DNA from: Blastocatellia bacterium
GTDB lineage: Bacteria > Acidobacteriota > Blastocatellia > Pyrinomonadales > Pyrinomonadaceae
NCBI GenBank assembly: GCA_016789265.1
Contig: JAEUQK010000010.1
Coordinates: 105,630-169,629, forward strand
Reading direction: 5' to 3'
Length of the DNA: 64,000 nt
Shown here: positions 20,418 through 28,394 of the stretch, piece by piece
Layout: the number at the start of each line of letters is the position of its first letter
How positions within the stretch are numbered: the first letter of the stretch is position 1
The notes under the pieces: model-generated
Databases searched by the model: none
The model's input: only the letters and a program-made list of their open reading frames with translations
What the model was told of the DNA's origin: nothing
Program-made: the position numbers and the translations under genes

Positions 20418-21365
20418 TTAAGCAGAAACCATACTTCCGCCCGTTGAGAGGTAAAGTACCGCCATTCGAACGGCGACGCCGTATTTTACCTGATCTAGGA
20501 TGAGCGAGCGCGAACTGTCTGCCACATCGGACGAGATCTCGATCCCGCGGTTCATGGGCCCGGGATGCAATACAATTGCGTCTTTTTTTGCGAGGTCGAG
20601 ACGTTCGTTCGTCAGTCCGTAGTGTATGGAGTATTCACGAAGAGTGGGGAAATAGGCCGAATCCTGCCGCTCACGCTGAATACGCAGGATCATCACGACA
20701 TCTGCGCCGAGGATAGCATCTTCCACATGAGGGCAAACTTCGAGACCTTTATCAACCAAGTGCTGAAAGTCACCGGGGACAAGGGTTCCGGGACCCGCAA
20801 CACGAACCTTTGCCCCAAGCTTCGTCAGAAGATGGATGTTTGAACGAGCGACTCGGCTGTGCAGGATGTCGCCCACGATCGCCACGTCAAGTCCTTTTAT
20901 CTTTTTCTTATGCTCGCGGATCGTCATCGCGTCAAGAAGCGCCTGTGTCGGATGTTCGTTTGCCCCGTCTCCGGCATTAACTATAGCCGCCTTGCTTACC
21001 TTTGCCAGTTGATGCGGTACGCCCGCTGAAGAATGCCGGACAACTATGCAATCTGGCTGCATCGCGTCTAGATTCAAAGCAGTATCGAGGATGGTTTCCC
21101 CTTTTGTGACACTTGATGAAGAAACGCTTATATTCACCGCGTCAGCTGAAAGGCGTTTTGCGGCGAGTTCGAAACTGGTCCGCGTTCGGGTAGAGTTTTC
21201 GAAAAAGAGATTGATAACGGTCTTGCCGCGCAGAGTAGGGACCTTTTTAATTTCGCGGGCATTTATCTCGCGAAAATTTTCCGCTGTATCCAAGATGCCG
21301 TTGATCTCGGCGGCGGTCAGATCGCGTATTCCTAATAGATCTCTTCTTCGATAGGGTTTTTCCAT
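20418..21365 (-). CDS. pyrB: Aspartate carbamoyltransferase catalytic subunit
   Basis: This 315-residue enzyme condenses carbamoyl phosphate with aspartate, the first committed step of pyrimidine synthesis. The carbamoyl-phosphate loop [13 protein letters not shown] (Ser58-Thr59-Arg60-Thr61) is complete. [20 protein letters not shown] and [12 protein letters not shown] are also present. A pyrI regulatory subunit is not adjacent. The start is ATG 21365, 57 nt after pyrR, and an intrinsic terminator occupies that gap. Expression would then depend on read-through from pyrR. Downstream a bidirectional terminator isolates it from pyrC. Confidence 0.97.
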   Translation of the reverse strand: MEKPYRRRDLLGIRDLTAAEINGILDTAENFREINAREIKKVPTLRGKTVINLFFENSTRTRTSFELAAKRLSADAVNISVSSSSVTKGETILDTALNLDAMQPDCIVVRHSSAGVPHQLAKVSKAAIVNAGDGANEHPTQALLDAMTIREHKKKIKGLDVAIVGDILHSRVARSNIHLLTKLGAKVRVAGPGTLVPGDFQHLVDKGLEVCPHVEDAILGADVVMILRIQRERQDSAYFPTLREYSIHYGLTNERLDLAKKDAIVLHPGPMNRGIEISSDVADSSRSLILDQVKYGVAVRMAVLYLSTGGSMVSA

Positions 21366-21386
21366 CTGAAAGTTTTGTCCCGATCA

Positions 21387-21416
21387 CAAAAAAAGCAAGG
21401 CTTTTGACCTTGCTTT
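21387..21416 (-). terminator. Intrinsic terminator in the pyrR-pyrB gap, possible attenuator
   Basis: On the minus strand AAAGCAAGG (21416-21408) pairs with CCTTGCTTT (21400-21392) around a 7-nt loop and is followed by a run of seven T, a textbook intrinsic terminator. It lies inside the 57-nt gap between the pyrR stop and the pyrB start. Terminators here in Bacillus are controlled by PyrR. I could not find the PyrR binding-loop consensus or an obvious antiterminator in so short a gap, so regulated attenuation is inference. Confidence 0.75.
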
Positions 21417-21422
21417 CAAAAT

Positions 21423-21992
21423 TCATTCGCTCGGCCTTTCAAATATGCCGACTGCTTCGACGTCGTCAAATTCTTTCAACATGACCTTTATTATCTCGGT
21501 CTGTTTCGTCGGTACGATCTTGCCGATGAAATCCGCCTGAATGGGCAGTTCGCGATGCTCGTGGCCGCGGTCGACAAGCACGGCGAGTTGAACCTTTTTA
21601 GGTCGCCCGAAATCCATTAGCTGATCGAGGGCGGCACGGATCGTTCGTCCGGTGTAAAGAACGTCATCGACAAGTACGATGATCTTACCCTCAATATCCT
21701 CTTCTAATTCGGTGCGGTTTACGATCGGGCTAGCGCCGACCGTCGAAAGATCGTCTCGGTAAAGCGTGATATCCAAGATGCCAAACAATGGCCTAACGCC
21801 TTCCAGCTGCTCGATCTTGTCAGTGATCCGCTCTGCAAGCGGAACTCCGCGGCGCCGAATTCCCACAAGATAGAGGTCTTTAGCACCGTGATTCTCTTCT
21901 ACGATCTCGGATGCCAGCCGGGAAATGGCGCGTTTCATTCTAGCGCTGTCCATTATTCGCGACTTTTCGACCAGGTGTGCTTCGTCTGCCAT
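21423..21992 (-). CDS. pyrR: PyrR bifunctional regulator/uracil phosphoribosyltransferase
   Basis: This 189-residue type I phosphoribosyltransferase has the PRPP-binding signature [20 protein letters not shown] at about residues 104-123. [17 protein letters not shown] near 40-57 is the PyrR-type flexible region, and VDRGHRELP-like text ([19 protein letters not shown]) is conserved in the family. PyrR binds pyr mRNA in response to UMP and attenuates transcription, and it has weak uracil phosphoribosyltransferase activity. It heads a minus-strand pair with pyrB and is divergent from pyrD across a 100-bp gap. Confidence 0.95.
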   Translation of the reverse strand: MADEAHLVEKSRIMDSARMKRAISRLASEIVEENHGAKDLYLVGIRRRGVPLAERITDKIEQLEGVRPLFGILDITLYRDDLSTVGASPIVNRTELEEDIEGKIIVLVDDVLYTGRTIRAALDQLMDFGRPKKVQLAVLVDRGHEHRELPIQADFIGKIVPTKQTEIIKVMLKEFDDVEAVGIFERPSE

Positions 21993-22020
21993 TCGAGTGC
22001 AAATGTAACAAACATCGTTC

Positions 22021-22051
22021 GAAACTTCAAAGAAAGGACGCGCGAAGTTTC
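22021..22051. promoter_or_regulatory. Perfect 8-bp inverted repeat in the pyrR/pyrD divergent promoter region
   Basis: GAAACTTC (22021-22028) and GAAGTTTC (22044-22051) flank a 15-nt centre in the only space that can hold promoters for both pyrR and pyrD. As DNA it could be an operator, and as RNA it lies in the pyrR leader or just upstream of pyrD. The known PyrR-loop consensus was not seen. The role is inference. Confidence 0.45.
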
Positions 22052-22092
22052 TGGAAACAGGGAAGATAATCTAACATTGAGAATTTCGAGAG

Positions 22093-23166
22093 ATGTCCCT
22101 TTTCTGGAACAAATTTGTCCGACCTGCACTTTTCGCTCTTGATGCGGAAAATGCGCACGAGCTAGGAATGAAAGGCCTGCGGAGCGGTGTTTCAAGATTG
22201 TTCGCAGGCAAGGCTCCAAAGTTCGATCTTGGTCCGATCCAGAGATTCGGCCTTCCGTTTTCAAACCCGTTGGGAATGGCCGCCGGCTTCGATAAAAACG
22301 GCGTTGCGGTCAACCAACTCGCCGACCTCGGCTTTGGCTTCGTCGAGGTCGGCACCGTCACCCTGAAGGCGCAACCCGGAAACCCAAAACCGCGGATGTT
22401 TCGACTTCCGAAAGATAAGGCTTTGATCAATCGCCTCGGTTTCAACAATGACGGAGCGGAAGCAGTTGCGGATCGGTTGCGAAAGCTCGATCGCAAATGC
22501 GTCGTTGGTGTAAACATCGGAAAGAACAAAGATGTTGCTAATGAGGAAGCTGTTGAAAACTATCTCGCGACCCTCGAGATCGTTCATCCTGTTGCTGATT
22601 ACGTCGCTGTCAACATTTCGTCGCCAAACACCCCAAACCTTCGTGAACTTCAAAAGTCGGATAGTCTGGAAATGCTTGTGAATGCGCTTCAAGCCCGAAA
22701 TCGCGAGTGGGGCGAAAAGCCGCTTCTAGTTAAGATCGCGCCGGACCTTTCTGACCAGGAGATCGAGGCCGCGGTCGATATATGCCTGAGACACGAGGTC
22801 GCAGGGATCATCGCGACCAACACAACGATATCGAGAACGGGTCTGGAAACGACTGACGTTGAAAGAATAGGGGCGGGCGGCCTTAGTGGAAGGCCTCTTG
22901 CCAAAAGATCGACCGAGGTTATTTCTACAATATATAAATATTCAAACGGGAATCTTCCGATCATTGGCGTCGGCGGGATCTTTGACGCGAACGACGCATT
23001 CGAGAAGATCGCGGCCGGAGCTTCGCTTCTTCAGGCTTATACAGGATTCATCTATGGTGGGCCCGGTTTTGCGCACCGGATAAACTCGGGACTGTCGAGA
23101 TTACTTAAGGAGCGAGGTTTTGGGAAATTGGACGAAGCCGTGGGCAGCGGCATTCGGCTCTCGTAA
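22093..23166 (+). CDS. pyrD: Dihydroorotate dehydrogenase (quinone), class 2
   Basis: This 357-residue membrane-associated flavoenzyme oxidises dihydroorotate to orotate with quinone as acceptor. Class 2 features are the N-terminal helical extension (FWNKFVRPALFALDAENAHELGM), NPLGMAAGFDKNG, GFVEVGTVTLKAQPGNPKPRMFRLP, and the catalytic-Ser block VNISSPNTPNLRELQ. IIATNTTISR, GLSGRPL and IIGVGGIFDANDA bind FMN and phosphate. It is divergent from pyrR-pyrB, so pyrimidine genes on both sides share one regulatory gap. Together with pyrB, pyrC and pyrG in the window, most of the pathway is represented. Confidence 0.96.
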   Translation: MSLFWNKFVRPALFALDAENAHELGMKGLRSGVSRLFAGKAPKFDLGPIQRFGLPFSNPLGMAAGFDKNGVAVNQLADLGFGFVEVGTVTLKAQPGNPKPRMFRLPKDKALINRLGFNNDGAEAVADRLRKLDRKCVVGVNIGKNKDVANEEAVENYLATLEIVHPVADYVAVNISSPNTPNLRELQKSDSLEMLVNALQARNREWGEKPLLVKIAPDLSDQEIEAAVDICLRHEVAGIIATNTTISRTGLETTDVERIGAGGLSGRPLAKRSTEVISTIYKYSNGNLPIIGVGGIFDANDAFEKIAAGASLLQAYTGFIYGGPGFAHRINSGLSRLLKERGFGKLDEAVGSGIRLS

Positions 23167-23259
23167 TGGCCTTCCGAATGGTTGACTATGTGTATTGAGG
23201 CGATATAATACAAAGTTTGTCTTTACAGCCTAAATTTGTGCTGTAGAAGCGCAGTGACA

Positions 23260-23769
23260 ATGTTCATCGATCTTGACAGTTTTGATAGGGAATTGCCGAT
23301 CAAAGTTGTGGTTCCCGCGGTCGAGATCGATCTTGAAAATGAGAACTTAAAATTGTTCGGCGAACTTTGGTTCGACGGAAAGGCGGTCAAAGGTTCGGCA
23401 TCGGTCATTGTAGGCGGTCGGCTTTCAGGGCATTCTGAGGTCGCATGCGACCGATGCCTGTCGGCAGTCAAGCGAACGATCGAGATCGAGTTTGAGGATG
23501 TGTTCATTTCGAAGGATATGTTCTCTCTTGACAGGGAAAAGGAGTTGGCCCCGGCCGACTTGGCGGCGAACGAATTTGAAGGTAACTCGATAGACCTGAA
23601 TGAGGTGATTCGCGAGCAAATATTGCTCGACGCTCCTCAGCAGTTGTTCTGCCGGGAAGATTGTAAGGGTTTGTGTCAAAAATGCGGTGCAAACCTTAAT
23701 TTGATAGATTGTAAATGTGAAAAAACGGAGCTTGACCCGAGGTGGGCGGCTCTCAAGGATCTGAATTAG
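23260..23769 (+). CDS. YceD/DUF177 protein linked to 23S rRNA accumulation
   Basis: The protein has the DUF177 C-terminal cysteine block DCKGLCQKCGANLNLIDCKC at about residues 140-160 and an earlier CDRCLSAVKRTIE pair near 65-75. In E. coli the homologue YceD is needed for large rRNA accumulation, and the gene next to rpmF is the usual position. The start is taken as ATG 23260 (MFIDLDSFDRELPI). The frame extends to TTG 23236 but without a better ribosome site. It begins a cluster yceD-rpmF-fabH-fabD-acpP-fabF. The stop overlaps an inverted repeat (GCCGCAAA 23769-23776 with TTTGCGGC 23802-23809). Confidence 0.88.
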   Translation: MFIDLDSFDRELPIKVVVPAVEIDLENENLKLFGELWFDGKAVKGSASVIVGGRLSGHSEVACDRCLSAVKRTIEIEFEDVFISKDMFSLDREKELAPADLAANEFEGNSIDLNEVIREQILLDAPQQLFCREDCKGLCQKCGANLNLIDCKCEKTELDPRWAALKDLN

Positions 23770-23828
23770 CCGCAAAGAGGTGCAGTTCTATACCCTGACT
23801 TTTTGCGGCAATTGAATAAGAGGTAACA

Positions 23829-24014
23829 ATGCCAAATCCAAAACGAAGACACTCCAAAGCGCGCACCCGTGAACGCCGTGCACACGACGCTCTGAAAACA
23901 CCCCAGTTTTACCTGGACAAGGATTCGGGCGAAGCAAAAGTGCCGCACCGTATCGACGCCAAAACAGGAACCTATAAAGGCCGCCAAATAATCGACGTAA
24001 AAGACGCCGAATAG
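23829..24014 (+). CDS. rpmF: 50S ribosomal protein L32
   Basis: This 61-residue basic protein begins MPNPKRRHSKARTRERRAHD, the diagnostic L32 N-terminus. The zinc-binding cysteines found in some L32 proteins are absent, so this is the Cys-free form. It sits 59 nt after yceD behind a ribosome site AGAGGT. A long inverted repeat (23769-23809) lies in its leader and could form an RNA hairpin controlling rpmF, but this is inference. Its position in front of fabH links ribosome and membrane synthesis, a common bacterial arrangement. plsX, often between rpmF and fabH, is missing here. Confidence 0.95.
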   Translation: MPNPKRRHSKARTRERRAHDALKTPQFYLDKDSGEAKVPHRIDAKTGTYKGRQIIDVKDAE

Positions 24015-24055
24015 GCTTTTGAATTTTCGAATAGATTAGGTTCTAATTTTGTTCA

Positions 24056-25042
24056 ATGACTCAATTTAATGCGGGCATTATCGGGATGGGACACGCTTAT
24101 CCGGAGGGCATTTTGACCAATGCTGATCTGGAAAAGATCGTGGAGACCTCTGATGAATGGATAACTACGCGTACCGGGATCAAGCAGCGTCACAAAGCCG
24201 CCGAAAACGAGTACACTTCCCAGTTCGGCACTGCTGCCGCAAAAATGGCACTCGAGCGGGCAGGTTTGAAACCTGAGGACATCGAGATCATCGTTTGTGC
24301 GACTACCACGCCGGACCAGATCATGCCGTCAACGGGAGCACTGATCCAGGCCCAGCTTGGGGCAGTCAATGCCGCCGGAATGGATGTGTTTGCAGCATGT
24401 TCCGGGTTCCTATATGGCATCACAATGGTCGAATCGATGATCCGCACCGGCCAGATAAAATATGCGTTGGTGATCGGAGCCGAGGTGCTGACCAAATATG
24501 TCGATTACTCCGATCGCGGGACATGCGTGATATTTGGTGACGGTGCAGGTGCGGCCGTTCTTGGGCCTGTTCCTGAAGGAAAGGGTATCCTCGCCACTAA
24601 GATCAAGTCCGATGGCCGCTACGAAGAGCAGCTTTACGCGCCGGGTGGCGGCACCAAGCTAGGCACCAGCCATAAGACGATCGACGAAGGACAGCACTTT
24701 TTCAAGATGAAGGGCAATGAGCTTTTCAAAGTTGCTGTGCGTTCTATGGCCGATATTTCCGCTGAAATGCTGGAGAAGGCTGGTTTGACCGTCGATGATG
24801 TTGATGTGGTGATACCGCATCAGGCAAATCAGCGCATAACCGACGCAGTGGCTTCAAGGCTCGGCGTACCTGAAGACAAGGTTTACTCGAATATCGCCTT
24901 TCACGGCAACACGTCCTCGGCTTCGATCCCGATCGCGATGGACGAGTGCATTGAGTCTGGCCGGATCAAGGAAGGAAGTACCGTTCTTCTGACCGCATTC
25001 GGCGGCGGCGTTACGTGGGGAGCGACCGTACTAAAATTCTAA
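24056..25042 (+). CDS. fabH: 3-oxoacyl-ACP synthase III
   Basis: This 328-residue condensing enzyme starts fatty acid synthesis by joining acetyl-CoA (or a branched acyl-CoA) to malonyl-ACP. The catalytic triad is visible: Cys in FAACSGFLYG (near residue 115), His in VVIPHQANQRI (near 254) and Asn in AFHGNTSSASIP (near 284). GDGAGAAVLGP is also typical. The stop is immediately followed by the fabD start (0-nt gap), so they are surely cotranscribed. Whether it prefers branched primers (iso fatty acids, common in Acidobacteria) cannot be read from sequence. Confidence 0.97.
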   Translation: MTQFNAGIIGMGHAYPEGILTNADLEKIVETSDEWITTRTGIKQRHKAAENEYTSQFGTAAAKMALERAGLKPEDIEIIVCATTTPDQIMPSTGALIQAQLGAVNAAGMDVFAACSGFLYGITMVESMIRTGQIKYALVIGAEVLTKYVDYSDRGTCVIFGDGAGAAVLGPVPEGKGILATKIKSDGRYEEQLYAPGGGTKLGTSHKTIDEGQHFFKMKGNELFKVAVRSMADISAEMLEKAGLTVDDVDVVIPHQANQRITDAVASRLGVPEDKVYSNIAFHGNTSSASIPIAMDECIESGRIKEGSTVLLTAFGGGVTWGATVLKF

Positions 25043-25975
25043 ATGGGTAAGATCGCATACATATTCCCTGGTCAGGGGTCGCAGGCCGTGGGAATGGGGA
25101 AAGACTTGTTTGACAATTACCCTGCAGCCCGTGAGGTCTATCAGGAGGCTAACGAGGCCTTGGGATTCTCACTGTCTGAAATGTGTTTTTCCGGCAGCGA
25201 AGAAGATCTTGCATTAACGGCTAACACTCAGCCGGCGATACTTACAACCTCGGTGGCGGCGTACAGAGCGATGATCGCCGAGGGGTTCGGACAACCAAGT
25301 TATGTAGCCGGGCATAGCCTGGGAGAATATTCAGCCCTGGTGGCCGCCGGCGTTTTAGATTTCGCAGATGCGGTCAAAACTGTTCGCAAGCGTGGTACGT
25401 ACATGCAGGAAGCGGTACCCGTCGGGGTTGGCGCGATGGCGGCGATCCTAGGTTCCGATATCGGGACGATCGAGCAGGCTTGTGCCGATGCTGCAAATGG
25501 ACAAATTTGTAGTCCGGCAAACATAAACTCGCCATCGCAGGTCGTGATCGCAGGCAACGCAGATGCGGTTGATAGGGCATGTGATTTATTAAAAGAACGT
25601 GGTGCGAAGCGTGCTGTGAAATTGAATGTGTCAGCTCCGTTCCACTGTGCGTTGATGATGCCAGCGCAAGAAAGGCTGGCCGACGACCTCGGAAAATTGA
25701 ACTACGGGACGTTTTCGTTTCCGGTCGTCCATAACTTCGATGCCGCGGTCAACAGCGATCCAGGCGTTGTCTGTGACAGGCTTACGCAACAGGTCTCATC
25801 GCCGGTTCGTTGGATGCAAAGCGTTAAGCAAATGGCCTCTAATGATGTCTCGACAATGGTCGAGGTTGGGGCCGGAAAGGTTTTATCAGGGTTGGTTAGA
25901 CAGATAGACCGCGATGTTCGATGTTTGAACGTCGAGAATTCAGAGAGCTTAAGAAATACTCTAGAAACGTTATAA
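25043..25975 (+). CDS. fabD: Malonyl-CoA:ACP transacylase
   Basis: This 310-residue transferase loads malonyl groups onto acyl carrier protein. The nucleophile elbow [14 protein letters not shown] has the catalytic Ser near residue 93. [17 protein letters not shown] opens the protein, the second catalytic residue is His in SAPFHCALM, and [12 protein letters not shown] closes it. Its ATG directly follows the fabH stop. acpP follows after 13 nt. fabG, usually placed between fabD and acpP, is absent from this cluster and must be elsewhere. Confidence 0.97.
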   Translation: MGKIAYIFPGQGSQAVGMGKDLFDNYPAAREVYQEANEALGFSLSEMCFSGSEEDLALTANTQPAILTTSVAAYRAMIAEGFGQPSYVAGHSLGEYSALVAAGVLDFADAVKTVRKRGTYMQEAVPVGVGAMAAILGSDIGTIEQACADAANGQICSPANINSPSQVVIAGNADAVDRACDLLKERGAKRAVKLNVSAPFHCALMMPAQERLADDLGKLNYGTFSFPVVHNFDAAVNSDPGVVCDRLTQQVSSPVRWMQSVKQMASNDVSTMVEVGAGKVLSGLVRQIDRDVRCLNVENSESLRNTLETL

Positions 25976-25988
25976 AAGAGGAGAACAT

Positions 25989-26225
25989 ATGTCAGAAGTT
26001 CAGGATAAGATCAAACAGATCATCGTTGATGAATTAGGTGTTGACGAAGCGGAAGTTACCGAAAATGCTCGATTTATCGAGGACCTCGGTGCCGATTCGC
26101 TTGACCTCGTTGAACTCGTGATGCGGTTCGAAGAGGAATTTGACATCGAAATTCCCGACGAAGACGCTGAAAAGATCCAGGCAGTTCGCGACGCGTACGC
26201 ATACGTTGAACAGCATAAGGGCTAG
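25989..26225 (+). CDS. acpP: Acyl carrier protein
   Basis: This 78-residue acidic protein has the 4'-phosphopantetheine attachment site [12 protein letters not shown] with Ser near residue 37. It is nearly identical in layout to E. coli AcpP. It carries growing acyl chains in fatty acid synthesis and in the kdsA-linked LPS lipid A pathway. A strong ribosome site (GAGGAG) precedes ATG 25989. It is followed by a cloverleaf-shaped palindromic repeat and then fabF. Confidence 0.98.
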   Translation: MSEVQDKIKQIIVDELGVDEAEVTENARFIEDLGADSLDLVELVMRFEEEFDIEIPDEDAEKIQAVRDAYAYVEQHKG

Positions 26226-26230
26226 TGTTC

Positions 26231-26280
26231 AGAGTGCGCGACCTATCGCGTATGTATTTACGGGCTAATGCCCGCACTCT
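26231..26280. repeat. Cloverleaf-shaped extragenic palindrome, copy 1
   Basis: Outer arms AGAGTGCG (26231-26238) and CGCACTCT (26273-26280) enclose two smaller hairpins, CGCG-ACCTAT-CGCG (26237-26250) and CGGGC-TAAT-GCCCG (26261-26274). A second copy with the same outer arms and first hairpin is at 31881-31938. It lies in the acpP-fabF gap, where it would be transcribed and could be an mRNA processing or stability element. No transposase is associated. Confidence 0.8.
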
Positions 26281-26286
26281 AAACTT

Positions 26287-27531
26287 ATGAAAAGACGAGT
26301 AGTAGTAACAGGACTCGGGTTGGTAACGCCGATCGGAAATGACGTTCCGACGACGTGGAGCAGCCTTATGACCGGCGCCAACGGAGCGGACTACATCAAG
26401 AAGTTCGACACGGAGAAGTTCTCGGTCAAGTTTGCCTGCGAAGTAAAGGATTTCGATCCGCTGAGCTTCCTGGATAAGAAAGAAGCCAGGCGTATGGGCG
26501 CGTTCACGCATTTCGCTCTCGCGGCCTCGGACGAAGCGATGGAAAATAGCGGGCTCGTGATCGACGAGTCGAATGCCGACATGGTCGGGACCTACATAAG
26601 TTCCGGCATTGGCGATTTCTGGGCGATCGAACGCGAGCATGAGAAGCTGCTCAATTCCGGCCCGGACCGTGTTTCACCGTTCTTCATCGTTTCGGCGATC
26701 GTTAATTTGGCGGCCGGAAACGTCTCGATACGACACGGAGCGAAAGGGCCTAATTCGGCGACGGCTACGGCTTGTTCTGCCGGTGCACATGCAATCGGAG
26801 ACAGCTTCAGGATCATCGAGCGTGGCGATGCCGACGCTATGATCTGCGGCGGTGCCGAAAGCGCGATCACACCGATGTCGGTCGCGGGATTTGCGTCGAT
26901 GAGGGCACTCTCAACGCGAAATGACGACCCCAAACATGCATCACGGCCATTTGACGCAGAGCGAGACGGATTCGTCATCGGTGAAGGCTCGGGGATCTTG
27001 ATACTCGAAGAGCTGGAGTTCGCGAAGAAACGCGGAGCCAACATCCTCGCGGAGATCGTCGGTTATGGCATGAGCGGCGATGCGTTTCATGTGACGATGC
27101 CCGATGAATCCGGCTCCGGGGCTATTCGCGTAATGGAGCGTGCGATCAAGGATGCAGGGATCACGCCGGATCAGATCGGTTACGTTAACGCTCATGGAAC
27201 GTCGACGCCATACAACGACAAGTTTGAGAGCATGGCGATCAAAAAGGTATTTGGTGACCACGCCAATAATGGACTCGCCGTTAGCTCGACAAAGTCGATG
27301 ACCGGCCATGCCCTCGGGGCTGCCGGCGGTATTGAAGCCGTGTTCTCAGTGAAGGCCCTTACGGAAAACAAGCTTCCGCCGACGATCAACTATGAGTTTC
27401 CCGATCCGGAGTGTGACCTGGATTACATTCCGAACACCGCTCGTGATGCTAAAGTTGACTATGTTCTTTCGAACAGTTTCGGTTTTGGCGGGACAAACGC
27501 GTGTCTGATCTTTAAGCGTTACGAGGAATAA
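26287..27531 (+). CDS. fabF: 3-oxoacyl-ACP synthase II
   Basis: This 414-residue elongating condensing enzyme has its catalytic Cys in TATACSAGAHAIGD (near residue 164) and the two His residues in VNAHGTSTPYND and TGHALGAAGG. NSFGFGGTNACLIFK closes the protein, as in FabF. It extends acyl-ACP chains with malonyl-ACP. It lies 61 nt past acpP with a palindromic repeat in between, so it is probably in the same transcript. A strong intrinsic terminator at 27539-27576 ends the fatty acid cluster. Confidence 0.97.
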   Translation: MKRRVVVTGLGLVTPIGNDVPTTWSSLMTGANGADYIKKFDTEKFSVKFACEVKDFDPLSFLDKKEARRMGAFTHFALAASDEAMENSGLVIDESNADMVGTYISSGIGDFWAIEREHEKLLNSGPDRVSPFFIVSAIVNLAAGNVSIRHGAKGPNSATATACSAGAHAIGDSFRIIERGDADAMICGGAESAITPMSVAGFASMRALSTRNDDPKHASRPFDAERDGFVIGEGSGILILEELEFAKKRGANILAEIVGYGMSGDAFHVTMPDESGSGAIRVMERAIKDAGITPDQIGYVNAHGTSTPYNDKFESMAIKKVFGDHANNGLAVSSTKSMTGHALGAAGGIEAVFSVKALTENKLPPTINYEFPDPECDLDYIPNTARDAKVDYVLSNSFGFGGTNACLIFKRYEE

Positions 27532-27538
27532 TGACCTT

Positions 27539-27576
27539 GAGCGTTTCCGCCGATTTGAGGCGGGAACGCTCTTTTT
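27539..27576 (+). terminator. Intrinsic terminator after fabF
   Basis: GAGCGTTTCCGCC (27539-27551) pairs with GGCGGGAACGCTC (27559-27571) with one G-U pair and a 7-nt loop, followed by five T. It closes the yceD to fabF cluster and separates it from etfBA. Confidence 0.9.
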
Positions 27577-27584
27577 ACATAATA

Positions 27585-27602
27585 TGAATGAATACTCATT
27601 CA
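27585..27602. promoter_or_regulatory. FadR-type (TetR family) operator upstream of etfBA
   Basis: TGAATGAATACTCATTCA is a near-perfect 18-bp palindrome ending 15 bp before the etfB start. It fits the Bacillus subtilis FadR (YsiA) consensus TGAATGANTANTCATTCA, as I recall it, at every fixed position. In Bacillus that acyl-CoA-responsive TetR repressor controls beta-oxidation and etfBA operons. Derepression of etfBA by long-chain acyl-CoA is therefore likely. No TetR gene lies in this window, so the regulator is elsewhere. Confidence 0.8.
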
Positions 27603-27617
27603 TTTGACTGACCTTCT

Positions 27618-28394
27618 ATGAAAATCATTGTTTTAATGAAACAGGTCGCGAACAAGGATGCCGTACTGCGCATCGGTTCAGACGAAAAATGGATCAACGA
27701 GGCGGACGTTGCACAGCAGACCAACGAGTCGGACGGTTACGCTCTCGAAGAAGCACTTCGCTTAAAGGAGGCCAAGGGTGACGGCGAGGTCATCGTTTGT
27801 TCGCTGGGGCCGCAAAGCGCAAAGACGGTTATCAAAGATGCTTTGGCTCGCGGTGCCGACCGGGCAATTCACGTGGTTGCTGACACGGCCAACAGGCTTT
27901 CGCCGTATCAGATCGCTAAGGCGATCGCCGATGCCATCCGCGACGAGAATGCCGACCTTGTTTTTGCCGGCCTTCAGTCGGACGATGCGAGTTATGGCCA
28001 AACCGGCGTAGTTTTGGCGGAACTCCTGGGTATTCCCCATGCGACGATCGTTATCGAGGTAGATCGAGCCAGTCTGGGCGAAACGCTCAGGGTAAAACGC
28101 GAATTGGAAAGCGGTTGGTATCAATGGTTCACCTATAAGCTTCCGGCGCTTCTTACGATCCAATCCGGTATTTCACAGATCCGTTATGCCTCACTTAAAG
28201 GAATAATGGCGGCCAAAAAGAAAGAGATAAAAGATATCACACCGACGATCGATGCATTTGCCGGCGCTCAGGCCATCCAGAAGGTCTATATGCCTCTGAA
28301 GACCAAACAAACGCAGATCCTCGGCAACGGCGACGCAAAGGCCGGTGCGACGGAGTTGGTCGAGAAACTCAAGACGGAGGTGCGGGTAATATGA
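27618..28394 (+). CDS. etfB: Electron transfer flavoprotein subunit beta
   Basis: This 258-residue protein begins MKIIVLMKQVANKDAVLRI, the EtfB N-terminus. It has ESDGYALEEALRLKEAKGDGEVIVCSLGP near residues 38-67 and DLVFAGLQSDDASYGQTGVVLAELLGIPHA near 113-142, the last following the EtfB signature region. With EtfA it accepts electrons from acyl-CoA and related dehydrogenases and passes them to the quinone pool. The gene overlaps etfA by 4 nt (ATGA). A FadR-type palindrome 15 bp upstream suggests control by fatty acid supply. Confidence 0.95.
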   Translation: MKIIVLMKQVANKDAVLRIGSDEKWINEADVAQQTNESDGYALEEALRLKEAKGDGEVIVCSLGPQSAKTVIKDALARGADRAIHVVADTANRLSPYQIAKAIADAIRDENADLVFAGLQSDDASYGQTGVVLAELLGIPHATIVIEVDRASLGETLRVKRELESGWYQWFTYKLPALLTIQSGISQIRYASLKGIMAAKKKEIKDITPTIDAFAGAQAIQKVYMPLKTKQTQILGNGDAKAGATELVEKLKTEVRVI

